From assembly GCA_022432975.1 (NCBI GenBank), contig CM039516.1, forward strand, positions 27,375,571 through 27,439,570: 64,000 nt of DNA, read 5' to 3'. The notes beneath the pieces were generated by a model. It was not told the origin of the DNA. It saw only the letters and a list, made by a program, of their open reading frames with translations, and made no database searches. Position numbers and translations under genes: made by a program. This DNA comes from Begonia masoniana. Lineage: Eukaryota > Streptophyta > Magnoliopsida > Cucurbitales > Begoniaceae. Within the stretch, counting starts at the first letter, position 1, and each line of letters begins with the position of its first letter. Of this stretch, positions 49,373 to 63,688 are shown piece after piece.

Positions 49373-49388
49373 TCCTTCCCTCCTTAAT
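49373..49388 (-). other. Polypurine tract of element F
   Basis: Minus-strand AAGGAGGGAAGGA directly before TGTAACACCC. Confidence 0.8.
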
Positions 49389-51650
49389 TGGAATTTTGTC
49401 CCCAAAATTATTGCTTGGTTAACCTTCTAATTACTCACCCTCACATTATCTAAGTACAATGCTCGAAATACTATCCTCGACACCCCTATGGTTTTATTCA
49501 CCCTTCGGGTCTTCATAGTTTTCTATATCTCCGAATCCTTCAATCCATCTAACTTCGCACTTCATAAGTCAATTACTCATACATCCATCGACTTCAACTT
49601 AACCCTTCGTCGCCTAGACCTTCAAATTTCATTTAACTTAACTTCAACCCTAGTTTGTCCCTCAAGCTAAGTTAAATCAATTTCTAACTCTTCAAATTTC
49701 GTGACAACAACTCGTACTTAATCACTTCAAACCCTTAAAGCTTCTTCAATTCTATAACACTAAGGACCTGATACTTAGATCTCTCATCCTAATCCTCTGT
49801 TTCGAACTCTTCTTTACACTACTATCTCCTTTCTAAATTATCAATCTCATTTTCTAAACCTACTTGCTTTGGGAAATCATAGCATTTCCTTAGCTACTCT
49901 AATGTCATTCCTGTATACAGGGCTTTAAATGCTTAAATCTACCCCCCTTGACGCTCTCAAGGTATACTCTAAGTTCTGTATTTACATCCTCTACACTCGA
50001 TCTATCCAACTCTTACCTCGATCATCATTAATGACTATTAAATTCTTAAGTCTAAACTTCTTCATTAGACCATTTACCTAAGACTTCAGAGGGTGCATAA
50101 TTAATTCTACAAAACTTAGTAGTCGAAACTTTCCTAATCCTCCTTATCTAACTTCACTTCTAAGCTCACTTGCACAGTCGTCGTGCAAATCATTTTCACT
50201 TTCGTCCAATATGCTCCAATTTCCACAACCTCCAGTACTTGACTCTTATATCAATCTTCCATTTGATCTAGTTAATCTTCTCACTTACCCGCACGATATA
50301 ATTCAAAGCTCAAAAGTCTACCTAACCGCCCATTTCATCTTACACCACGTAGTCCTTACTTTCCTTAAGTTGCGATTTTATTCACTTACTTAAGTTTATT
50401 TACTTTAACCTTAGCCGTTCCCAAAATCATTGGCTTCAACTTCGTTACATACAGGTTGCCCCTTTAAAATTCCTAATTTAATCTTATTCCTAATGTACTT
50501 GATAATCTCACCAATCCCTTGATTCGTAAGACTTCACATTCGGGCTTAACTCCAAATCTAAACCCTTTATTTAATTCAAATAACGTCCTATACTTATTCT
50601 TAATATTCCACAAGGACTTCCCCCAAGTTACCATCTAGTCCACTATCTTTCATTCCTGCTAATCAGGCTCTAATTATTCTACTTGGCTTCTTCACAACAA
50701 TTTGTGTAACAATTTTCTTGTTAGTAAACTTGTTGTAGGTAAACCTACAACCTTAATCTAAATCTTCTAAAATTCTTAAATCTTATCCTTCTGTTTTTCC
50801 CAAAACTTAGAAGTATCCATTACCTTTAATGGAACGAAGCATATCATAGCTCGTACCACAAGCCCTATCAATTATCAAGTCTCCAGGCAAATATCTAAGT
50901 GATCAAGTTCACTACCTTAAATTCTCACATGAATCGGCCTTCTCTTAATCCCTTATAGGCCAAGCTTTCTAACTCACCTAATCTGATCTCATTCTTCATA
51001 TTTCCTCAATTACTACTTAGGCGCTAAATTTCGACTGATCTACAACTTTAATCACTTATTGAGTAATGACTATTTCTACATCCCCAAAGTTCTAAACTTT
51101 TCCAGCTTCACGCTCTATCGTTCGATCACTCATACGCACTCCGAGTTCCACTTAATTGGTCACCACCTAAACTCTTCATTACGATCTACCTCTCGGGTCC
51201 TTTAAACACTAAAATTCCTACTTCCATCTTGGAGATAAGTCTCATGTCTGGGGTTCTTCACTTAAACTATATCATTACTCTTTTCTTAACTCCGGCGTTC
51301 ATAACTCAAAGAATCTGAAATCTTTTAACCTTGCTACAATTTCTATAATTAGTACTTACTCTTGTCGATTCATCATCCTTCTAACATTGCACGGGATTCA
51401 ATAAACCCGTAAACATGACTTCCAATCTAAGGTGTTAAGCTCTCTTTTGATTCGTTACACTCCTTAGGCGTTTCAAGTTAATACCTAACTCTTATACTTT
51501 ACTTTATGTCTCTAGATCAAGTAGCATCTAATTGCCTAATGCATCTACTATTTATTGTCCACTCTTAACTTTACCAAGTCTTCTTTTATATAAATATATA
51601 TACATATATATATAGGGTCGGTCAAAATCCTTTCACGAGTTGGCAATTAT

Positions 51651-52632
<982 letters not shown>

Positions 52633-52958
52633 CTCCAAATTTCTACTCTATTGATCATATTTTAAACCAAAAGAATTCGTCATTTCTTACTTCAGTATAT
52701 TTTCTACCAAGATATTCACCCCCTATAGTATGTCGGCCGTAATCTTTCCGTGAATTAACAATCGCCCTTGAACTTTCTTCCCAGTCGATACTTATCTCCT
52801 AAAGATCGGTCAAACTTTGTATCATGAGTATTACCTTTCGTATGACTTTAACTTTTTATTGCTTATCCCCTCAATAATTAAATCTAAACTTCAATTCTTG
52901 AATATCGTTTTCACCTAGGTATTTCAAGCTTCACATAGATCTACGATCTACAAGGCTC

Positions 52959-52996
<38 letters not shown>

Positions 52997-53395
52997 CTGC
53001 TTATGCGCACTATTTACACCTTTGCAATTTAGAGAATCATTCGATATGTTTATACCTAAGTTTCAAAACATCTAAGTTTCAAACTCCTCTCTGATTCGTC
53101 ATACTCTAAAGCTCCAAAGGTTCGTCAACTGGGATAAATTTCCATTTCTTTAAATCTTAGATCTCATAAAATACACCCCTCTAATAGTAACTTGAATTCT
53201 AAGTGCACCATTTTCGTGATTAAGTCAAGCTAGTCCTATTAACGCATAACTCTCTTTCTATAGGGCCTATGTCATCCTGTATTTAACCTACCGTCTTCTC
53301 GTCGAAATTCTCCTAAGAGTCTTTCTTACTCAACTCCTACTATTCCCTTTTTCCTTTACTTCCCAACCTATTCCGACCTATCGCAACATTATTAC

Positions 53396-53461
53396 GGTCA
53401 AATCCTTATGGTGATCTATTGTATCGTCTCGGTCGTCTCGATCATTCCCTCGACGCACCAT
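53396..53461 (-). pseudogene. gag: Gag N-terminal scrap of element F
   Basis: ATG at 53461 followed by MVRRGNDRDDRDDT, the gag start of element C. Homology stops after about 20 codons and the rest of gag is gone. Confidence 0.6.
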
Positions 53462-53612
53462 ATTTATAAAATTCCTATACAAAAGTTAAAACACAATACT
53501 CTAAGAAACTAGAAATCGAATAAAACTATAAACGTACTTACAGTTGATAAAGAATGTCCGCGTAGTGGCTGTGCAGTCGAGCAGTCTACAAAACCGATTT
53601 TAAAACCCGGGG

Positions 53613-53624
53613 GCTCTGATACCA
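53613..53624 (-). other. Primer-binding site of element F
   Basis: Minus-strand TGGTATCAGAGC, five bases from the LTR end. Confidence 0.9.
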
Positions 53625-53629
53625 TAAAT

Positions 53630-56213
53630 TGTCACGACCCTAATACTGTACCCAATTTCCCGTACTTATATTTTTCTTTTTCTTTTTATACTTAGCGTTT
53701 AAGTGGAAAACAATTTAATAAAACGTTTAAAACAATTACAAAACAATCATTTAAACCAACACGTACACAAACACCTACCTTAATTACAACCTCATCATTT
53801 CGCTAACACAATTCTATCTATACCACAAATACTATCCACATCACAATCATACACTTTACAATACAACTTAATTTCAAACCACCAATACTCCTACATCTCC
53901 ATAATCTCGCTTAAAACAACTCGTGACATATTTAAACAAAACACATTTCCATGAAAACGAACTGCGTGGTTCCGTTTAAAAGTTTAACATTTCCTCACAT
54001 TTCAAAGAAAATACCAAGCAGTTCAATATCATTCAAATAACTGATTTAACAAAACGCTTTATAAAACAGTTTGCCAAAACATCTGTATATCAATCTATCA
54101 GCTAACCAGAACCAAACAACCTAAAATATTTTTCTATACAATTTATCTAACTAATTCATCATTAACCCAAAACATCTCAATAACCCCAAAAATCTATATA
54201 CATACTTCCCCACGGGTCAGGTAAGCCACGACTGCGCCAGCACACCACCGTAGCCATTCTCTATCAACTGGACTCAAGCCTCAGGAGGAGGGATCCCATC
54301 CTCACCCAGTTCCTCGATATCTAGATCACCTACACCATACATACACACTATGAGATGAAATCCCAGTAAAACTCGTAAATGCAAATGCTATGCTATGGTA
54401 TGCTATGTCATGCTATGCTATGCTATGCACTGTAGGTGTCACCGAGATCCTATCCCTCTAACCGGAGAGAGCTCATCCAGTGGGTGGACTACTCTTTCCA
54501 GCTAGAGGTGGGGGGTACACGCTTACATCACGTACAGCCGTGCCTGAGCCCCACCTCGCGTGACCTGTAAACTGTATGCCTTTCGGCCTGTATGCCTTTC
54601 GGCCTATATGCCTTACGGCCCATTTAAACTGTATGCCTTACGACCAATTTTTAACTATATGCCTTACGGCCTATTTTTAACTATATGCCTTACGTCCCAT
54701 TTTAAACTGTACGTTATCTTTAAACAATGTATGGAAATTCATTTTCATGTTTTTCTTTAAAACACGTGATGCGTGAACAGTTCATATCTTAAAGTAAACA
54801 AGCAATAACGTATACCATCAAGATTGTAAAACATAACCTATAACCTATAAAACAACTAGACCTGTCTACCCAACCAAATTAAATAAACATATGCGTCACC
54901 AAAATCCTCGAGACGACATTCGACATACGGTGTAGGCCAATCGGCCAGAGAAGAATCACGAGAACTTACCTGTCTTCTGTAACTCGCTGGGGCTACTCGG
55001 TTACCTACCCGCCTACGGCTCGACCTACGACAAATATTTAAACTTCATTACAATTAAGCCCACATTGACCAATTTACTCTCAAACTACTATTTCTAACCT
55101 AATCCAACTAAAACTTAACTAAACGGGCCACTAATTCGAGTTTGGTAAAATCGACCCGAAACTTCGAACGCGCGTAACTTTCGCGTCGGTTATCGGAATC
55201 GAACAATTCCAGCGGCCACGTACTCCTCTAACAACCTATTTTAATATGCCAAAAGGAAATTTAAAACAAACAACCGGAGCTAGGTCAATTCAGGCAAAAC
55301 CCGATTCTTCCCTTTCCCGAAATTTTCCCCCTTTTTGATTTTTCATCAAATTCTACTCATTTCCTCCTCAATCGACCACACATACCCTCAATTAGAATAA
55401 TCTAACCCAAAATCGAAGCTACACTCACCAAAACCGAATTGCCCTAAATTGGCTTCACTGATTTTTGCCCAAATTGGGCATTCCACGGCCAAGCAACAAT
55501 AGCCGGCCCAAGGGTTGGCAAACCCACGCCGGAAGCAGCCCATCACGGCCGGTGATCGGAGCTCAATCGAGCTCGCCACCCACTGCCTCAAACCGAACCG
55601 AAAACAGGGAGAAAATCGAGCTTACCGGTCGGGTTGCGCGCAGAGATGGCCGGAGATCGCACGTCGCCGTCGTCTGGCCGGAGAGGGCCGGAAAACGCCG
55701 GTGATGGCCGTCGAAAATCGTCGCTCGTCGCCTCCTCCTCCCCTGTTCGCTCTCGGCGTCGGGCTCGAGCTCGAGCTCGTTGAAACAAACAGAATTGTTT
55801 AACCATTCTGTTGATTTTAATTATTATTATTAATAAAAATAATAATTATAATTATAATAATAATCCTAATATTAATTCATATTAAACATTAACATACCGT
55901 TTTGCCTTCCGTAAATCCCGTTAAATCTCGTATATCTCCACAATTTCACATTAATCGTTAGGACCCTAATAACACTTTCTTTTCGTAAAACGGACTTGAC
56001 TTACTATTTTTACGAATTAATATACTAAAAGGCTAAAACGGGAACTCTAGCATTACTCTTCTCGATTTGGGTTTCTAAAATTTCACTTGTTCTTCTACAA
56101 ATCTCCATAAATTTCTAGGGTCCTAATAAAACTATCCGCTCGCAAAACGGACCTAATTTACTTATTTACGAAAATAGCCTTGGAGCGAAAACCCGAAAAA
56201 CTCGGGTGTTACA
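53630..56213 (-). mobile_element. Element F, 5' LTR
   Basis: 2584 bp, TGTAACACCC at 56213 to GGGTCGTGACA at 53630. It carries the conserved CGCGAGGTGGGGCTCAG block, a diverged six-unit start of the 26-bp minisatellite and a short TATGC pentamer run (about 54385-54428). Confidence 0.92.
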
Positions 56214-56608
56214 CGACATGTAACACCCGGTTCTTTACGGGATTTTGTAATTATATATGTATAATGGCATTTTTGTAATTATGTCAAATTAAGTCTTTTC
56301 ATAAAATGAAAGCGTTATTAAGATCCTAATAATTAATATGGATTTTAAGAAAATTTCAGGGATTTTAGAATTCGTAACGCTAATTTTACAAGAATTAAGT
56401 TTCTCATAATATAAATGATATTTTGGTAAAATAGTAAACGAGATCCGTTTTGCGAACGGACAGTTTTAATAAAGCCCTGATGATAAGTTGGAGTTATTGA
56501 TGAATTAAGGAAATTTGCAGAAAATGAATTGTTTGCTAATTAACGAAACAAATGACAAAATAAATAGAAAAACAAAGGAAGGGCAAAATGATAATTTGTC
56601 AAGTTAAT

Positions 56609-56618
56609 ATTATAAATA
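56609..56618 (+). promoter_or_regulatory. TATA box of LTR G
   Basis: TATTATAAAT-type box in an AT-rich U3 stretch, the likely LTR promoter. Confidence 0.45.
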
Positions 56619-57194
56619 AATCATATTTCATTTCTTCTCTAGCACTTCACTATTTCATTTTCCCTCTCCTCCTTCGACAATTTTCTCTCCCGCGGCGTTC
56701 TCTTCTCTCCGTTGGCGATTCCTCTCCGATCAACCTTCAACCCTTCACGTTTTCTCATCTAAACCCGACCCTAGGTATGATTCTATGGTTTTTAGAAGGT
56801 TTTCTTTGATTTTTGGAGAGTTAAACGGTTAGGTTTTGTTTAGTGTTTTGTGAAAAACGTGATTTTGAGTTTGAAATCAATCGAGTTACCGTAGTTATGA
56901 ATATAATGGACATATTGGCGTATTGGATGAAAGTTGGTCTATTAATTGTGGAATATTAAGGTTTGATGAATTTTTGAGGTTTGGAAAACTCCGTCAATGG
57001 AGGTTTTGAGGTGTCGAGCGTGAATCGCTCGATAAAAATGCCTCAATGAGTTAAATTAGAGTTTTAAGAAATTTCTTTAGTTAAGGGTTTCGTAAATTCG
57101 GACGTTTATCAGTTTAAACTCGTTTTAACGGCGAATGTTGTAAATTGCTAGGTGGACAACGCTCGTGGACGGAGCTTAAAGTTTAGTGGACGCG

Positions 57195-57250
57195 AGGTAT
57201 GTTCTCGTGACTTACTCTGACCGATTGGCCTACACCGTACGTCGAAGTCG
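57195..57250 (+). promoter_or_regulatory. Conserved LTR block with splice-donor-like AGGTATGT
   Basis: GAGGTATGTTCTCGTGACTT followed by ACTCTGACCGATTGGCC and TACACCGTACGTCG. The same block is found in C (twice), F (twice) and the fragment at 4790-4830, where the first part reads AGGTAAGT. Function unknown; possible splice donor or RNA-structure element. Confidence 0.4.
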
Positions 57251-58007
57251 CATCGAGGATCATTGGAGTCTTGGTTGTTTAAAGGTTTTGGTTTGGTAGT
57301 TAGGATTAGTTCTTTTATAGGTTATGCTTTTATTGTCTTGATGGTATGTACGATGTATGTTTAGTTTATGCATTTAACTGTTCATGCATCACGTCTTTTA
57401 AAATAGCATGAAGACTGATTTCTGCACATGTTTGAGAAAATGAAATGAACGAACGAACGAAATGAATCTACGTAATCTGTTATCTGGTCATGCGAGGTGG
57501 GGCTCAGGCACGGCTGTATACGGATGTAAGCGTGTACCCCCCCGTTAGGTGGAGAGGGTTGTCCAATCACGGGACGTGTCCCCTCCATCTAATAGGCTGA
57601 GACCTCGGTGATATTCTGTCTGCGACGTAATGATAAGACAATGTTGCATGGTTTACGAAACTCATATGCATAGCATGCATTGCATTTACGAAACTTGCTG
57701 AGCCTTTAGCTCATAGTTGTCTGTATGGTGTAGGTGATCTTGATATAGGTGAGGACGAAATCTCTCCACCCGAGGAATGATGCAGTTGAAGGAGTATGGC
57801 CCGTGGGAGTGTGCTGGGTAGTCGATGCGCCTTTTGACCCGTGGAGATGTACGTAAGTATTTTGGGGACACGATAGTTAGGTCGTAGAATAAATTGTATA
57901 GATTGAACATATTAGGGTGTTTGGAATCTGGTTAGTTGATAGATTTATGTTTTGATGTTTGGGAAATCTATTTTATAAACTACCTTTGGAAAGTCTTTTA
58001 TTGGAAA

Positions 58008-59306
58008 TGTAACGGCCTGGACCCCGTTCCCCCAGGCCCAAGTTGTGCAGATCCCATCGATGGGCTGCTGCCACGTGGTAGCCACAAAGGCCCACCACGT
58101 GTACTCACGATCTTCCCTCCCTCTGAAGAGGGTTTTTTGCCTTCCCCTCAGTGGTACTCCTCATTCGTCCCTGAGGCACTGGGTTTGAGTGGGGGGAAGG
58201 CAAAAACCCTCTTCAGAGTGAGGGAAGATTGTGAGTACACGTGGCGGGCCTTTGTGGCTACCACGTGGCAGCACAGTTTGGGAGGTGTCTACAAGAGAGT
58301 TGATAATGAACAAGGTTCATTGATCGACGTGGGAGAAGATCATGTATAGCCGTCCCGTGTGTGAACACGATGTGTGCTTCGGATCTGGCTCTGTGTGGTC
58401 AATGCGTGACCATCCTGTTAGGATAGGTATCCATTTGACTCACAAGTGGAAGTGAAGGGTTATGGAACGAGAACGAATTGAACACAACCGAGAGTTAGAA
58501 ACCGCATGTATTAGGGTTGTGTGTGAGGATAATGAGTGCAGTGTGCACTTTGTTTTCGTATGCATTATTCCCTACTTACTAAGCATTAGGCTTATGTTTT
58601 GTGTTCTATGGTGTAGGTGGTGACATCATTACAGGTGAGAGCTATGAGGAAAGCTAGGATTGGGATGCAGTCGGTGATGTGCGCGGTATGCCGGTTCGGG
58701 CAGTTGTCGGGGCGTCTCGACCATGGTCTTCGGAAGGATGTATTTGATCGGTATTTTTGAATCGTTTATGGTTTATAGAATTAACGTTGGGTTCACTTTA
58801 TCTATTTTTTTTCGTTAACTGTTTTAAGTCCGTTTTATGAGATTTTTACGGGGCACGGAGTCGAGAGTGTCAAGAATAGGTGGTTAAATTTTTAGAATTT
58901 TTGGAGGGGTTTGACTCAAGCAAAATTTGAGAAAATTGGAGAAAGGTCAAATTTTGGCGCACAGTGCGCGCTGGCACCCGAGAGGGCGCCGAACGTTCGG
59001 TACTGGGTGCCGAACGTTCGGCGCTATGCGCGCGGCACGCGCAGCTGGCGAGCGCAATACGCGTGCGACCAGCACCCCACCTATTGATTTTTTTTTTTTT
59101 TTTTCTATTTCTACTATGTTTTCACCCGATCTTTTCCGACATATTGTAAACGTCATTTGGGCACGTTTTCCAACAAAAATCGAGGGTTCAAAAAACCACT
59201 AAAATTGAGTCAAAAAATTTACGAAAATTATTTTAAACTTACTTTTAAGCGCGGGATTGGTTAGCAAAGTAGCGCACCGAGCCGGGGTGGGTTCGGGGGC
59301 GTTACA
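58008..59306 (+). mobile_element. Solo LTR M inside LTR G
   Basis: 1299 bp, TGTAACGGCC...GGGCGTTACA, flanked by GGAAA (58003-58007 and 59307-59311). From about 58300 it matches the H LTR in opposite orientation (TAAGCATTAG block, GTCGGGGCGTCTCGACCATGG). The first 290 bp carry an unrelated hairpin. A CpG-rich cassette with GCCGAACGTTCGGC palindromes lies at 58962-59060. Confidence 0.9.
58067..58272. repeat. 206-bp hairpin with 81-nt arms
   Basis: Arms 58067-58147 and 58192-58272 pair with only a few mismatches around a 44-nt loop. The ends are GCTGCCACGTGGTAGCC and its complement. It could be a small MITE or foldback within LTR M, or a source of hairpin RNA. Confidence 0.8.
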
Positions 59307-59707
59307 GGAAATATATTGGAAACTTTTTGGTGATTTAAAATAGGGTGAGTTGTTTAGTTTTTAAACGGATCCACGCAGTTGGATTTCGTTGAGCTTATCT
59401 CGAGTTAATTGGGTTTTAAGATACGTTTTAACTCGTTTATTTGGTGGTCGATGTAATGCGAAATGAGTGAAGTTGTGAATGATTTTATGATGAAATGTTT
59501 TAGGGTGCATGTGTGGTAAGTAAGAAATGTGTAGGGAAGGATGAAAGAAAAGGGAAATGAGAGGCGAGCTCTCTGGAAAAATGGATTCCAGTGAGACTGC
59601 CGATCGATCGCCTAAGCAGGTGATCGATCGACAGTGGTGATCGCCACTCTCTGGAAATTCCATAGAGTGTGGCGATTGATTGTGGGCGATCGATCGCCTA
59701 ATGTGGG

Positions 59708-60834
<1,127 letters not shown>

Positions 60835-60985
60835 GTTTTTGTGTTGTCTGCTTCCGCTCACAATTGCAAGATCGTTAAAGCTATCCTTTCCCGATCCAAG
60901 ATTGTATCAACAAAAGTATCAAAGAGAGAGAGATGGAACTTTAAGAACTCACAAGCAACAAAACTTGTGAGTAATGGAGGGTTAC

Positions 60986-61358
60986 TGTGATGACCCGGAT
61001 GTGTAAGTATGTGTACGATGACTGCACGAACCAGAACCCGGATGGCGGGTCTGCACGGGCAAACCGGATGGTGCAGGTCGAAAAAAATTGGGTCATTACA
61101 ATCCCATATCGCTTGGGGAAGTATGTGGAAATGAAACATATGTAAAAAGACCCTTCAAGATAGCAAGACGCGTTTTTGAGCACAATTGACAATGGATCTC
61201 ATAAGAACTCTGAAGTTAAAAGTGCTTCGGCGAGAGTAGTACCAGGTTGGGTGACCGACAAGGAAGTCCTTGCCAAATAAAGCCGTGAGGGGAGGATATT
61301 GGGCTACGGTCCAATCCCCAGAGCGGACAATATCTTGCTGGGAAAATGGGTCGTTACA
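60986..61358 (+). mobile_element. Cassandra 5' LTR
   Basis: 373 bp, TGTGATGACCC...GGGTCGTTACA. Conserved Cassandra words ATCCCATATCGCTTGG (about 61101), AAGCCGTGAGGG and GCGGACAATATC. Confidence 0.92.
61178..61276 (+). ncRNA. 5S-rRNA-like region in the 5' LTR
   Basis: Resembles plant 5S rRNA from the GGATC(C/T)CATAAGAACTC part through GAAGTTAA, GCGAGAGTAGTACC and GGTTGGGTGACC to GGAAGTCCTTG. The A-box, intermediate and C-box control regions of the 5S gene are recognisable. It is not a functional 5S gene: the start and end differ. Confidence 0.88.
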
Positions 61359-61360
61359 AA

Positions 61361-61372
61361 TGGTATCAGAGC
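61361..61372 (+). other. Primer-binding site of Cassandra
   Basis: TGGTATCAGAGC two bases after the LTR. Confidence 0.93.
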
Positions 61373-61414
61373 TTGTACCCAACCGAAAATGTGGCCAACA
61401 AGGACGTTGGGCCC

Positions 61415-61429
61415 CCGAGGAGGGGTGAT
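61415..61429 (+). other. Polypurine tract of Cassandra
   Basis: CCGAGGAGGGGTGAT directly before the 3' LTR start TGTGATG. Confidence 0.8.
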
Positions 61430-61806
61430 TGTGATGACCCGGATGTGTAAGTATGCGTACGATGGCTGCACGAACCAGAACTTAGATGGTGGTACGTCCG
61501 CGCGGGCGAACTGGAAGGTGACGGGTTATAAAATGGGGGCGTCACAATCCCACATCGCTTGAGGAAGTATGTGAAAATAAAACATATGTAAAGAGACCCT
61601 CCCAAGATAGGAAGACCTGTTTTGGAGCACAATTGACAACGGATCCCATAAGAACTCCGAAGTTAAAAGTACTTCGGCAAGAGTAGTACAAGGTTGGGTG
61701 ACCGAATGGGAAGTCCTTGCCAAACAAAGCCGTGATGGGAGGTTATTAGGCTACAGCCCAATCCCCAGAATGGATAATATCTTGCTAGGAAAAAGGGGTC
61801 GTTACA
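61430..61806 (+). mobile_element. Cassandra 3' LTR
   Basis: 377 bp, the same layout as the 5' LTR with scattered substitutions. 5S-like region at about 61628-61725. Confidence 0.92.
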
Positions 61807-62545
61807 GCTACTCCTTTGGTTTCATAAAAAACCGAGCTTACCTTGGGCACCAACCTTTGGTCACTCCAAAACTGTGATGGCTTATGAAAAAAATTTGTTA
61901 TTTCATTCAAACAAAAGACACTGACAACCACCAATATGCATGTATATATAGAACTCCTAAGTGGCTATGGTTTACAAGATAATCCATGCAAACCGTTGGA
62001 TGTTGGTGGCCATGAGTGGCTAGGATGCACCCACGTGCGCCTTCATCACATGGCCGAGCTTCCTTTTGTGCAAGCAGCATCCAACACCTCCCTTGTGTTC
62101 CATGTCACCCATCCTTGTGAGCACCACCATTTGTCCTTCAGCCAAGTCATCAATTCGAGCCTCTCCTGAGCTTAGTCCATCGGTTGTGTATGACTATTGC
62201 CTTGGTTGCATGAAGTCCACCTTGGCCAAGCCAACATCCCACAAAACTTAACCCCTTAGCCACCACCATACATCTAATCCTAGCACACATCTAAAGCTAA
62301 CCACACAATTTACAAATATTCAATAATTAGCTAATTGTTTTGCCAAAAACACAAAGGCTAATGTATGCCAAAATAGATAAAATAAAATGGGTTACACGAC
62401 CTTGATGTAGGAAAGACAAATTCCCTCTTTGGTTGTCTCACTCCGTGTCTTCCCATTGATGATGTGATGGGGTTGATCAATGTCCTGGGAGTTATGTTCC
62501 CACTCTAAGTTGTTGAAGATTCCATTACTTGCAAAAAAAATAATT

Positions 62546-62929
62546 TCGTTAAAAAACAGTTTAAACATAACTTGGGCCGTGGATATATGACTTGGGCCCT
62601 AGTCTTGAGTTGGTCCATGGGCCTCTAGGGCATATCATTTTGGAAGACTCTTCAGAACTATTGATCGAGAGCAATTGTTTCTTGTTTGTTTCTTTGTTAT
62701 TTATTTTCCTCTCTGTGTTGTTTTTATCTGTCATTAACTTCAGATCATCCTTGCTTGGATTGCCCTTTCTGTTGCTTGCTTCTCTTTTTTGTTCGCAGTT
62801 TGTTTGTTGTTACACCTTTGTTGTATTTAGGAGTGTTCCTTTGAACACAATTTTCTTGTCTTCACATTTTGTCTTTTGCATGTGTCTATTTTAGGGTCCC
62901 AAATTGTGTTAGACACCTTATTAACTGAG
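62546..62929 (+). other. Leader before the 62930 gag
   Basis: T-rich on the plus strand from 62660, no gene or PBS seen. Probably the untranslated leader of the following element. Confidence 0.5.
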
Positions 62930-63688
62930 ATGAGTCAAGTCGACCGTAGGAAACCTCAAGAGCCTTTCCATAAGAGGAAAGCTGAACCACCTAGTAGAAG
63001 GGCCGAACACATCAGAGGAATGTATAGAATTGAAACTGATCACTTAAGGCAAAACCAAAAAGCTTTTACTAGCCATCTTGGTATTGAGAGTTCCTGTGAT
63101 ATATCATTGCCTAGTTTTGATGATTATTCAAAGGGTTTTAATGATTGACTAGGTAAAGTCGAGAGATGGTTTGAATGTCAAGGTTTTTTGGAAGGAAGAA
63201 AAGTCAAGCTAGTCTTTTTGAGTCTCATCGGGGATCCTAGTTTGTGGTGGTACAAACTTATGTACGTTCGAAGAAAAGAGGGCAAGAGTGCAATTAGCAC
63301 TTGGAGGTACATGAAATGCCTAATGAGAGAGGACTTTCCCCCAAGACACTATGAACAAGTGCATGAGCCTCGGCCTTTACAAAGACCTCAAAAGACAAAC
63401 CATGACTATTGGAATTTTGCAAAAACCATAACCGACCTTCCATGCCAACAAGCACAAGCTCACATAGAGTTTGTAGAGGAGCCTCCTAGTTTAGGAGAGG
63501 AGGAGGAAGAGATGCTAGAAGAAGAGATCTTCTACCCCAAAGAAGGTCTTTTATTAGAGATTGAGGTACAAAAGATTAAGGAAAAGGAAGAAAATTTGGG
63601 CCTTGACTCGAATGGACAAGAGAATGATGATTGGTTGGAAATTTTTGGAGATAACATTATAGAACCCCTTACCTCAACTGATTTCTAG
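62930..63688 (+). pseudogene. gag: Ty3/gypsy gag with one premature stop
   Basis: A single frame from the ATG at 62930 (MSQVDRRKPQEP) to a TAG at 63688, with one TGA at 63146-63148 where a Trp is expected. The middle carries the retrotransposon gag domain (VKLVFLSLIGDPSLWWYKL, STWRYMKCLMREDFPPRHY). After HYEQ the sequence jumps to a Pro/Gln-rich and then Glu-rich acidic tail (EEPPSLGEEEEEMLEEE) without the usual C-terminal gag helices or zinc knuckle. The stop coincides with the start of the hAT-like terminus, so the end is probably truncated. Apart from the one stop it is the least decayed gag in the window. Confidence 0.8.

Larger units (their letters stand above)
60986..61806 (+). mobile_element. 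Cassandra TRIM, complete
   Basis: 821 bp with LTRs 60986-61358 and 61430-61806 and a 71-bp core of PBS and polypurine tract. Flanked by GTTAC and GCTAC (5-bp duplication with one change). Both LTRs contain 5S-rRNA-like sequence, the hallmark of this non-coding family, whose transcription is thought to use the 5S promoter of RNA polymerase III. It depends on other elements for its enzymes. Confidence 0.92.
60910..62545 (-). mobile_element. A/B-type LTR fragment interrupted by Cassandra
   Basis: 60910-60985 and 61807-62545 align with the A and B LTRs (GGGCTACTCC near 61807, compare 9755; TTTGCCAAAATA and TTCCCACTC near 62340-62510, compare 5700-5880). Both LTR ends are lost. Cassandra lies between the pieces. 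Confidence 0.65.

Noticed and set aside
57936..58349. 137-codon plus-strand ORF
   Set aside because: It crosses the border between LTR G and solo LTR M and runs through the hairpin arms.
61178..61276. A genuine 5S rRNA gene
   Set aside because: The ends differ from 5S rRNA, and the same sequence occurs in both LTRs of a TRIM at the expected Cassandra position.
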